From assembly GCA_965116715.1 (NCBI GenBank), contig OZ220724.1, positions 930,001-994,000 on the forward strand: DNA of 64,000 nt, written 5' to 3'. A program made the position numbers and the translations under genes. Position 1 is the stretch's first letter. The number at the start of each line of letters is the position of its first letter. This document shows positions 35,945-43,273 of the stretch, in pieces. This stretch comes from Poriferisodalis sp965116715. Its GTDB lineage: Bacteria; Actinomycetota; Acidimicrobiia; Acidimicrobiales; Poriferisodalaceae. The notes under the pieces were generated by a model that was not told where the DNA came from, did no database searches, and saw only the letters and a list, made by a program, of their open reading frames with translations.

Positions 35945-35987
35945 GGTCGCAGGCGTCGACTTGGGATTCCCCACCGCCCGCTGACTC
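35945..35987 (+). repeat. second copy of the mmsA 3' end
   Basis: It encodes GVDLGFPTAR-stop in the same orientation as the end of mmsA (31763-31797). The codons for D-L-G differ, but TTCCCCACCGCCCGCTGAC is exact. Similarity starts at about 35945 and stops a few bases past the stop codon. Confidence 0.7.
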
Positions 35988-36068
35988 ACCGCGAGCACGC
36001 CAAGCGCCCAACGCCCTTTGCAGAGTTTTTCACAAACTTTTCGCATTGCTTTCCGCAACAGCGCATAC

Positions 36069-36110
36069 TTGTGCACAAATTTGCCGCAATGTGCGCATTG
36101 TCGCTAGAAT
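36069..36110 (+). promoter_or_regulatory. promoter of the AlbA-type gene, with operator-like palindrome
   Basis: TTGCCG (36081-36086) and TAGAAT (36105-36110) are spaced 18 bp. The start codon GTG 36118 is only 7 bases past the -10 box, so the mRNA would be leaderless. A perfect palindrome TTGTGCACAA (36069-36078) abuts the -35 box, and CAATG...CATTG lies in the spacer. Autoregulation is inference. Confidence 0.5.
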
Positions 36111-36117
36111 AGGCGCT

Positions 36118-37737
36118 GTGAACGCCGAATCCGCTGGGAACACTTCCGCATCCGCAGAGCTGCAAGCGGAAGTGGACGCCGTGGTGCCGCAGCTTCGCGC
36201 GGCCGCTACCGATCTCGAATCGGTGGAAGTCAAGTCTGCGGCGGGCGGCTTTCCCGACAGCGTGTTGAAGTCCATCTCTGCGTTCTCGAATGGCCGAGGG
36301 GGCCTGCTCATCTTCGGGCTGAGCGATGCCGATTTCCTACCGGTGCCTATTGACGCCGCCAAGCTCGCTGCGGATTTGGCTTCGGCATGCTCAGACGACC
36401 TTGAGCCCAAGGTGCGGCCGACGATAGGTATCTGCCATATCGACGGCGACCCGGTGGTTGCGGCCCGTGTCCCGCCCCTGGGGCACCAGCACCGGCCCTG
36501 CTATGTCCGTGCCGAGGGCATGAACCAGGGTTCCTACATCCGGGTTCACGACGGCAATCGGCACCTGACGGACTACGAGATACATGTAATGGTGTCTGGC
36601 CGCGGTCAGCCAACCGACGATGTCGCGCCGGTCGACGGCGCCCGCTTGGAGCACCTGGACGATGCGCTCGTCAGCGACCTGCTGAGACGGCTTCGCCAGC
36701 GGCGCGGCGAGATCTTCACCCAGGCCGCCGATCACGAAGTGCTGCACATGTTCGGCGTGCTGATCGAGCCGCAGCCCGACTCACCAGTCACACTCGCAGG
36801 TTTGCTGGCGCTCGGCCGCTACCCGCAACAGTTCGTGCCCCAACTGGCTGCCTCGTTCGTCGTACTGCCGACGATGGACGGGTCTCCCCTGGCCGACGGA
36901 ACGCGCTTCATCGACAACCAGCCGCTCGACGGGCCGATTCCTGCGATCGTGGCGCAGGCAGTAGCGGCAATGCAGCGCAACATGCGCCGACGGTCAGTCG
37001 TGGAAGGCGCCGGTCGCCAAGACATCTGGGACTACCCGACGGAGGCCATCCGCGAGATCGTCGCGAACGCACTCATGCACCGCGACTACCACCCCACTGC
37101 CCAAGGCACCCAAGTGCGCATCTCCCTGTACCCGGACCGATTCGAGGTTGCCAGCCCCGGCGGCCTGCACGGCATCCACGCAGGGCACACCGATGTGGGG
37201 CAGCTCATCGACTCGAGCATCAACAGCACCCGAAATGCACTGCTTGCACGACTGCTCGAAGACGTGGTCATCCCGGGCACCGGCAGACCCGTCTGCGAGA
37301 ACCGGGGCTCCGGGTTGCGTGCGGCAGTCCACGCTCTCGACAGAGCTGGGATGCGACCGCCCGAGCTGGACGATCGAGTACGCGAGTTGGTCGTTACTGT
37401 TCGCGACGGCATTACTCGCCTTGCGGCGTTGCCGCTCACTACGGAGGTCCAACTGTCGGCTCCTCCGCTGAGCCACATTCAGTCTTCACCTGAGCCGGGC
37501 TCCAGGGCGGAACAGCAAGCCGCCCGTCCGCTGCACTTCGACGACGGGCCAAGCCAACTGATCCACTTGCTTGAGGCTGGCCCACACAGCACTGTCGACC
37601 TGGCGGCAGCGCTGGACAGGTCGAAACAGACCATCCTGAACTGGCTCCGTCCCCTGCGAGCCGACGGGATCGTGACACCGACCCGTGCCGAGCCTCAAAC
37701 CCGCGGCAACAAGTGGATGCTTGTGTCCCCGCCATAG
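36118..37737 (+). CDS. AlbA_2/Schlafen-domain putative transcriptional regulator with GHKL-like C-terminal domain
   Basis: The N-terminal AlbA_2 fold is visible as ESVEVKSAAGGFPDSVLKSI and FSNGRGGLLIFGLSD. The middle carries the RecG-like/HATPase_c_4 region: AIREIVANALMHRDYHPTA, RFEVASPGGLHGIH and GTGRPVCENRGSGLRAAVHA. The C-terminus is a winged helix (TVDLAAALDRSKQTILNWLR). The length is about 539 residues from GTG 36118. Such proteins are common in accessory regions and are called regulators or stress/defence-associated, without proven function. Its last codons are duplicated at 31829. Confidence 0.85.
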   Translation: MNAESAGNTSASAELQAEVDAVVPQLRAAATDLESVEVKSAAGGFPDSVLKSISAFSNGRGGLLIFGLSDADFLPVPIDAAKLAADLASACSDDLEPKVRPTIGICHIDGDPVVAARVPPLGHQHRPCYVRAEGMNQGSYIRVHDGNRHLTDYEIHVMVSGRGQPTDDVAPVDGARLEHLDDALVSDLLRRLRQRRGEIFTQAADHEVLHMFGVLIEPQPDSPVTLAGLLALGRYPQQFVPQLAASFVVLPTMDGSPLADGTRFIDNQPLDGPIPAIVAQAVAAMQRNMRRRSVVEGAGRQDIWDYPTEAIREIVANALMHRDYHPTAQGTQVRISLYPDRFEVASPGGLHGIHAGHTDVGQLIDSSINSTRNALLARLLEDVVIPGTGRPVCENRGSGLRAAVHALDRAGMRPPELDDRVRELVVTVRDGITRLAALPLTTEVQLSAPPLSHIQSSPEPGSRAEQQAARPLHFDDGPSQLIHLLEAGPHSTVDLAAALDRSKQTILNWLRPLRADGIVTPTRAEPQTRGNKWMLVSPP

Positions 37738-38073
37738 ACGGTCACAGGTGCAGATCCTTCGACATCAGAAGCCTCCAGCCACGACCGAACCAAGGCCCTA
37801 CTCCACGCCGAAGTTACGACTGGCTCCTACTCGATGCCTTCATCGCGTGCCAATACAGGAAGAGTCGTACGCTCTGGAGCAGATGACGAAGTACATCCGA
37901 ATCAGGTTTCCGGTATTCGCTCTATCAAGTTGCTTGGTGAAGCGGGGCTAAAGCTCAACATTTCTCTCTAAGACTCATATGGGCCGCGGCATACCGTCCT
38001 CTCCGCTTATGTAACGGATAGCGGGCGGGTCTAAGAACACCATTTTCACCGAAGCGTAGCCATGGTCAGTCTG
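37738..38073. other. intergenic region between the AlbA-type gene and surface protein B (336 bp)
   Basis: There is no gene. The first 160 bp are recognisably related to 31909-32060 (shared GGTCACAGGTGCAGAT and AATCAGGTTTCCGGT) but clearly diverged. The remainder is unique, and the minus-strand surface gene ends at 38074. Confidence 0.6.
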
Positions 38074-39375
38074 TTATGGCTCGTAGTAATCGGGATGGTC
38101 ATGCCTGTAGCACAACCAGCCGGTGTACTCACCCATTGTGACAAATGTTTCGGATAACCCCCAGCCCTCAGGGCAGGCTTGGCGGTTCATAGACTGCCCG
38201 GTTCCTGATATGTCCAAGCCTTTGCACGTATGTGTGTTGAGGTCGAATTCGCAACCCAGCACGGCCGATATCAGCTGGACTGCTGTCAGGGTGTCCTCGG
38301 GGTTCTCGCAGAGGCGATAGCCGCCCCTGTTTTCATCTCTCCAGCCGCACTGCTGACGAAAGGCGTAAGATTCTTCCTCCAGCGCAAGCCACGCTTCGTT
38401 TGGAATAATCGGATCCGGGATTGCATCAGTTTCCTGGGACTCGCCTTCCGGTTCGCCGTCTTCGGTTCCCTGTTCGGGGTCTTCGGCGGCTGTGCTCTCG
38501 CCGGCGGTGCTGGTGCCGGCGGTGGTGTCGCCGCTGGCGCGGCGGCCCACGAGCCGGGCTGTGTCCCAGCGGTCCGCGCCGCCGAGGCGTGTCATGTCAC
38601 GACCGGCGATCTTCGCGGTGGGAACCGCTGCGATGCCGCCGAGCACGAACCCGCCCGCCTCCGCAGCCTCAAGCCGGGTGTTCTGGCTGGTGGGCATCGC
38701 GCCGTCGCGGGGACCGGCGAGGATCACGCAGTCGGTGCCGACCACGCCCGCGAGCGTGACCGCGCTGTAGATGTCCGACTGTGCTGCCGCGTCGGAACCG
38801 ACCACGATCGGCACATCGCCAACGCAGTCCGACGCGATCCAAGGCTCAGCGCCGCGCAGATGCACCCCGGGCTGACCCACGTCGCCAGCAGCACTCAGTG
38901 AGCCGTCCAGCGTCGGGGCCGCAGGTGCGTCGCCTCCCCCGATCGACCGGGCGACTGCGCCGACACGCTGCGCGGTAGTCCAGCGATCCTTGCCGGCTAT
39001 GCGCGCCAGGCTGCGCCCGGCGAGCTTCGCGTCGGGAACCGCGGCGACGCCGCCCACCACATAACCGCTTGCCGCAGCGGCATCGAGCCGTGCCTGCTGA
39101 CCGGCAGGCATCGCCTCGCCTCGGGGTCCTGCGAGCACGATGCACGCATCGCCCAGCACACCGGCGAGAGTCACCGCGGAGTAGATGTCGGACTGCGCCG
39201 CTACATCGGAAGCCACCACCACCGGCACCGTGCCCGAGCCGCACTCGCCCTGAACCGAAGCAGGAGGCACCCTCGCCGCGGACGCTGCTGCAGGCAAAGC
39301 GGCCACCGCCACCAGCGACACAGCCACCAAAGACATCGAGACCGTCACCGCAACACGCCTCAGCGATCTGCGCAT
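38074..39375 (-). CDS. secreted cell-wall-binding repeat 2 protein, copy B
   Basis: A paralogue of 32380-33660, 433 residues, with the same signal peptide and two PF04122-type repeats. The acidic linker (AEDPEQGTEDGEPEGESQET) and C-terminal domain differ, but the pattern is kept: GCEFDLNTHTCKGL, RQACPEGWGL and GWLCYRHDHP, plus two extra Cys (RQQCGWRDE, YRLCENPE). Start ATG 39373-39375 is 75 bp downstream of the ADP-ribosylglycohydrolase gene on the same strand, and the native promoter region looks uninterrupted here. It is probably attached to the cell surface non-covalently. Confidence 0.87.
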   Translation of the reverse strand: MRRSLRRVAVTVSMSLVAVSLVAVAALPAAASAARVPPASVQGECGSGTVPVVVASDVAAQSDIYSAVTLAGVLGDACIVLAGPRGEAMPAGQQARLDAAAASGYVVGGVAAVPDAKLAGRSLARIAGKDRWTTAQRVGAVARSIGGGDAPAAPTLDGSLSAAGDVGQPGVHLRGAEPWIASDCVGDVPIVVGSDAAAQSDIYSAVTLAGVVGTDCVILAGPRDGAMPTSQNTRLEAAEAGGFVLGGIAAVPTAKIAGRDMTRLGGADRWDTARLVGRRASGDTTAGTSTAGESTAAEDPEQGTEDGEPEGESQETDAIPDPIIPNEAWLALEEESYAFRQQCGWRDENRGGYRLCENPEDTLTAVQLISAVLGCEFDLNTHTCKGLDISGTGQSMNRQACPEGWGLSETFVTMGEYTGWLCYRHDHPDYYEP

Positions 39376-39449
39376 CCTCTGACTCCCACATCCAAACCGA
39401 CCGCCGGGCAACACCATCCAGCGCGAAACACCCTAGGTGAGCTCCTACG

Positions 39450-40415
39450 TCAAGAGCCCGATGTCGAGGCGGGCCCAGACGTGGCATGAGATGCGTCGTG
39501 TAGGCGGTCGGCCAGCGAGACGATCTCGTCTGCCATGGCGAGTTTGGCTCGCCACGCTGCTGGGATTGCCTCCGCTCCGTAGTAGGCGCCAGCAAGTTGG
39601 CCGTAGATGGCGCCGGTGGTGTCCGCGTCGTCGCCGAGATTCACGGCCAGCAGAGCGCCTTCACGGAAACTGTCGGAGCGGTCGAAGGCCCAGAGTGCCG
39701 CTTCGAATGCTTCGACGACGTAGCCCGTTCCTCGGATGTCTGGCGGACTGCGGTCCTTGAACGAACAACTCGCCACCTCGGCGATCTTCCTGCTGAGGGG
39801 TTCGCGGCCCCAGAGTCCTTCGACGGGACAGTAGAGCGGCGACAGCGGCGTCTGTTTGTCGACGCCACCCAGTGCGCCGACCAGCAGGCCGGCGAAATAG
39901 CGGCAGGCATCGACGGCTTCGGGGGCCGCGTGGGTCACACGGGAGCTGTCAGCGGCCATGGCGAGGGCCTTCGAGGCGTCGCTTGCGAAGAACATCGGCA
40001 CGGGCGCAAGCCGCATGAGCGAGCCATTCCCGGCGCTCGACGGATCTTCCGAGCCGGCATAGGGGTCACCCTGCTGCATGAAACGGGACAGGGCTCCGCT
40101 GGTGGTCACCCCGATGTCGAAGCACTCCCCCGTGCTGGACATGTAGCCCTCACGCCACCAACGCACGTAGCGCTGCATCTGGTCCGTGGCATCGAATCCG
40201 CCGCACTCCAGGAGGCTCGTGGCCAGACACAGTGCCATCGAGGTGTCGTCGGTCCACTGACCGGGCCTGAGGCCGAACGGACCGCCGCCGACCATGTCAT
40301 CGATCGGTGCGAACGAACCCGGCGACTTGAATTCCAGCGTGGTGCCGAGCGCATCGCCGGCTGCTAACCCCAGCAGGCAACCCCGGAAGCGATCTCGCGT
40401 GGCGATTTCACTCAC
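39450..40415 (-). CDS. ADP-ribosylglycohydrolase (DraG-like)
   Basis: The family removes ADP-ribose from proteins or cleaves related bonds, using two Mg ions. The metal ligands are visible in GLAAGDALGTTLEF, PGQWTDDTSMALCLATSL and VNLGDDADTTGAIYGQLAGA. The length is 321 residues. It overlaps the upstream phosphatase gene by 8 bp. No nitrogenase genes are nearby, so it is not necessarily a dinitrogenase-reductase regulator. Confidence 0.9.
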   Translation of the reverse strand: MSEIATRDRFRGCLLGLAAGDALGTTLEFKSPGSFAPIDDMVGGGPFGLRPGQWTDDTSMALCLATSLLECGGFDATDQMQRYVRWWREGYMSSTGECFDIGVTTSGALSRFMQQGDPYAGSEDPSSAGNGSLMRLAPVPMFFASDASKALAMAADSSRVTHAAPEAVDACRYFAGLLVGALGGVDKQTPLSPLYCPVEGLWGREPLSRKIAEVASCSFKDRSPPDIRGTGYVVEAFEAALWAFDRSDSFREGALLAVNLGDDADTTGAIYGQLAGAYYGAEAIPAAWRAKLAMADEIVSLADRLHDASHATSGPASTSGS

Positions 40416-40971
40416 TCAGCGCTCCCCGTACAGGTTCACTCCAATTGCGCACGTACTCGCGCTGGCGCGGCATCTCTGGCGAGCGCGGTATGCGGTACGC
40501 CTTCTCCATGCCCTTCCACCATTCCGCAATCTGGCTCAGGGCCTCGTCCCCGGTCAGACCGTGGCGCACGAGCCAGCAGCCGACCACCGTGCCCGTTCGG
40601 CCGACACCAGCCCAGCAGTGCACGTAGACGGCCTTGCCCCCAGCCATCGCTTCATCGATGTCATCGAGGATCGCCGTCATCTCGTGAGCACTCCGAGGAA
40701 CGTGCAGATCGACAACTGAGTGGCGCACATGCTCAAACGTCGCGCCGAGCTGACTCGCCTCCTCGGCACCTGTTTCGGCGTAGGGCAGCAAGCCCTCGTT
40801 GGGCTCGGTCAGGTCGACGAAACGGCCGATCCCGGCGTTCAGCAGCGTTCTCAACTTGTAGGCGGCGTCTCTCCTATTGAGCGCACCGGGGTACTCGCCG
40901 GCGGCGAAGCGGCCGGGAACGACCCAGTAGGTGTTCATCGGCAACGGGGGGTGGCTGTCTCGGTTGCTCAT
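40408..40971 (-). CDS. dual-specificity/tyrosine phosphatase family protein
   Basis: The Cys-dependent phosphatase loop is VYVHCWAGVGRTGTVVG (C-x5-R). The N-terminus (YWVVPGRFAAGEYPGA) and C-terminus (EWWKGMEKAYRIPRSPEM, QREYVRNW) match phosphatases that are often fused to or neighbour ADP-ribosylglycohydrolases. The length is 187 residues. It is coupled to the DraG-like gene by overlap. Confidence 0.88.
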   Translation of the reverse strand: MSNRDSHPPLPMNTYWVVPGRFAAGEYPGALNRRDAAYKLRTLLNAGIGRFVDLTEPNEGLLPYAETGAEEASQLGATFEHVRHSVVDLHVPRSAHEMTAILDDIDEAMAGGKAVYVHCWAGVGRTGTVVGCWLVRHGLTGDEALSQIAEWWKGMEKAYRIPRSPEMPRQREYVRNWSEPVRGALSE

Positions 40972-40978
40972 GTCCAGT

Positions 40979-41051
40979 CGGGAAGGCGGGATTTGAACCC
41001 ACGACCCCCTGCTCCCAAAGCAGGTGCGCTACCAGGCTGCGCCACTTCCCG
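40979..41051 (-). tRNA. tRNA-Pro (anticodon TGG)
   Basis: Acceptor CGGGAAG pairs with CTTCCCG; the anticodon stem CCTGC/GCAGG encloses loop TTTGGGA; the T arm is GTGGGTTCAAATCCCGC. No CCA is encoded. Minus strand. Confidence 0.95.
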
Positions 41052-41188
41052 AGTCTGAAGAGCTGCATCAGCAGGGCCGACAGGTCAGCTCCGGGAGTCG
41101 ATCGTACCGGTGGGCCGTCGAGGGGCCCGAACAGATGCTTCGGCCGGTCAGTGCCGCTACACGTTGCGGGACGCCGTTGGGGTGAAGC

Positions 41189-41380
41189 TCAGTCGTCGAC
41201 GGCGATGACCTGTGTTGGGCAGCTTGCCGCCGCAGTGCGCACGGCGCTGTGGTGCTCGGCGCTCGGGCTGTCCTCGAGCAGTTGCACGAGTCCGTCGTTG
41301 CCCACCTCGAAGATGCTCGGGGCGATCATCTCGCACGAACCGCTGCCGATGCACTTCTCGACGTCGATGGTGATCTTCAC
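41189..41380 (-). CDS. [3Fe-4S]-type ferredoxin
   Basis: A 63-residue ferredoxin: MKITIDVEKCIGSGSCEMIA followed by PSIFEVG, ending AAASCPTQVIAVDD. Three cluster Cys are present in C-x5-C...CP form, typical of the ferredoxins that feed actinobacterial cytochrome P450s or other oxygenases. No P450 is in the window. It is divergent from the LLM oxidoreductase across about 300 bp. Confidence 0.9.
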   Translation of the reverse strand: MKITIDVEKCIGSGSCEMIAPSIFEVGNDGLVQLLEDSPSAEHHSAVRTAAASCPTQVIAVDD

Positions 41381-41678
41381 GCTGCCTCCAGATCGTCAGG
41401 CATCCAGGTTGGGGCCCACATTCTTGCGAGCCAAGCGCCTGCTCACTACGCGTCAGCGCAACGCTACGCCTCGCGTCACCGTTGTCTACGCCATCAAGCC
41501 GATCCTGAGTGGCTCTCAGCAGCGAGCACCGGCCGGCCAGCGGGGCCACCAATGGGCGGCGCACCCATCAAGCTCTTCAGCAACCCAGACAGGCACCGCC
41601 AACCAGTGGCCGTTACTCTCTGCGGCGGCCGACCCCGGCCGCTTTCGCCACGAACTCGTGCCCATCAGGAGGACCAAC
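41381..41678. other. divergent intergenic region, ferredoxin/LLM oxidoreductase
   Basis: No gene is seen. A perfect 7-bp hairpin, GCGGCCG-ACCC-CGGCCGC (41625-41642), lies about 35 bp upstream of the GTG start of the LLM gene. It could be a leader structure or an operator. Confidence 0.5.
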
Positions 41679-42521
41679 GTGAAGATCGGCGTGATGATGT
41701 TTCCCACCGACAAGGCCATCGGGCCGGTCGAGTTGGCCCGAGCTACCGAGGAACGAGGCTTCGAGTCGCTGTGGTTCCCCGAGCACAGCCACATCCCCAC
41801 CAGCCGCGAGACGCCATGGGGCGGCCGTGAGGGAGCTCCCCCGCTGCCCGAGGAGTACTGGCGCACGCACGACCAGTTCGTGTCGCTGGGCGCCGCAGCA
41901 GCGGTCACCGAGAACATCATGCTCGGCACCGGCATCACGCTCGTCGCTCAGCGCGACCCCATCTGGCTGGCGAAGGAAGCCGCCACGGTGGACCGGATCT
42001 CGAACGGCCGGTTCATCTTGGGCATCGGCTACGGCTGGAACAAGGAAGAGCTGGCCCATCACGGCGTGAAGTACACCGACCGGCGTGCCATCACCCGCGA
42101 GATGATGCTGGCCGTGCGCGAGCTGTGGACCGCCGACGAGGCCGAGTTCCACGGCGACTGGGTGAACTTCGACTCGTCGTGGGCATGGCCCAAGCCAGTG
42201 CAGGAAGGCGGGCCGAAGGTGATTTTGGGCGGTGCCGCGGGGCCGAAGACCATTGCCGACATCGTCGAGTTCTGCGACGGCTGGATGCCTATTTCGGGTC
42301 GCTACGACTTGGAGGTGCCGGTCAAGCAGCTCCGTGAGTCGGCGATCGAAGCCGGCCGCGACCCCGATGAGATCGAGATCGGCCAGTTCGCCACGCCCCC
42401 CAAGCCGGAGATCATCGAGAGCCTCGCCGAGATCGGCTGCACCCGGGTGGTGCTCGGCCTTCCGCCCGCCGACGCCGACACCGTGCTGCCGATCCTCGAC
42501 AAGTACGCCGAGCTGCTGTAG
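41679..42521 (+). CDS. LLM-class F420-dependent oxidoreductase
   Basis: A luciferase-like monooxygenase fold protein of the actinobacterial F420 subgroup: MKIGVMMFPTDKAIGPVELA, ESLWFPEHSHIP, GTGITLVAQRDPIWLAKEAA and FILGIGYGWNKEELAHHGV. The length is 280 residues from GTG 41679, preceded by AGGAGGACCAAC; the longer open frame to the left lacks such a site. The substrate is unknown. Confidence 0.9.
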   Translation: MKIGVMMFPTDKAIGPVELARATEERGFESLWFPEHSHIPTSRETPWGGREGAPPLPEEYWRTHDQFVSLGAAAAVTENIMLGTGITLVAQRDPIWLAKEAATVDRISNGRFILGIGYGWNKEELAHHGVKYTDRRAITREMMLAVRELWTADEAEFHGDWVNFDSSWAWPKPVQEGGPKVILGGAAGPKTIADIVEFCDGWMPISGRYDLEVPVKQLRESAIEAGRDPDEIEIGQFATPPKPEIIESLAEIGCTRVVLGLPPADADTVLPILDKYAELL

Positions 42522-42595
42522 CGGCACGGCCGCGAACGCCTAGCTGGCCCTCGGCCCGCGACACAACACCCGCGCGAGCGGGACCAACGGCAACA

Positions 42596-43261
42596 ATGGG
42601 CGCCGTGACTGACAGCGCGCCCGGTGTCGAACATCTTGACGTCGTCGACGAAGTGGGGCGCTACGTGCGCACGGCCCCGCGGGACGAGGTGCACGAGCGG
42701 GGCGAATGGCACCGTGTTTTTCACTGTCAGATCGTCACGCTCCGTGACGGCGTGCCGACGGCCGTGCTGCAGCGACGCTCTCGCTCCAAGGCTGCTTTTC
42801 CGGGATTGATCGATATCAGCGCTGCTGGACACCTCGCCGCAGGCGAGATGCCGCTCGATGGTGTGCGCGAACTGGAGGAAGAACTGGGCATCGCTCCGGC
42901 GAGTGCTGACCTGGTGTCGCTCGGGGTTCGCCGGCTGGCCGACGACAGCGGCGAAGGCAGGCTGAACTGCGAGCTGACCAGCGTGTACCTGCTGCGCGAT
43001 GACCGCCCGCTCACCGATTACGTGCTGGCACGCGACGAAGTCGATGCGGTGCTCGATGCGCCGATCGCCGACTTGCTGGCCCTGTTCAGCGGCGCGGCGT
43101 CCATCTCGGTGCAGGGCGTCGCATCAGCCGGTCATCCCGATGCGAGCGAGATTGCGCTCGAGGTGACGCTCGACGACTTCGTGCCGAGCTCCGAGTACTG
43201 GGTGGTGCTGATGGTGATGGCCCAGCGCTTCCTCGCCGGCCAAGGTCCCCTCGCCGTCTGA
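42596..43261 (+). CDS. Nudix hydrolase (IPP isomerase-like), atypical Nudix box
   Basis: The fold is recognisable from HRVFHCQIVTLRDGVPTAVL, FPGLIDISAAGHLAAGE and VRELEEELGIAP. The Nudix box is one residue short: between the first Glu and the Arg-Glu pair there are six residues (MPLDGV) instead of seven. The catalytic REXXEE core itself is intact. The length is 221 residues; GTG at 42608 is an alternative start. It is convergent with the helicase. Confidence 0.8.
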   Translation: MGAVTDSAPGVEHLDVVDEVGRYVRTAPRDEVHERGEWHRVFHCQIVTLRDGVPTAVLQRRSRSKAAFPGLIDISAAGHLAAGEMPLDGVRELEEELGIAPASADLVSLGVRRLADDSGEGRLNCELTSVYLLRDDRPLTDYVLARDEVDAVLDAPIADLLALFSGAASISVQGVASAGHPDASEIALEVTLDDFVPSSEYWVVLMVMAQRFLAGQGPLAV

Positions 43262-43273
43262 GGGTGCCAACCG

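Larger units (their letters stand above)
35816..36117. other. intergenic region upstream of the AlbA-type gene (302 bp)
   Basis: This holds a second copy of the last 21 bp of the HsdM reading frame (about 35905-35925), a copy of the mmsA 3' end (35945-35987), and the AlbA-gene promoter with palindromes (36069-36110). No gene is seen. Confidence 0.6.

Noticed and set aside
31763..35987. Calling a complete integrative element between the mmsA end copies
   Set aside because: No integrase, recombinase or mobilisation gene is present; only the IS481 transposase, which explains its own 1.1 kb.
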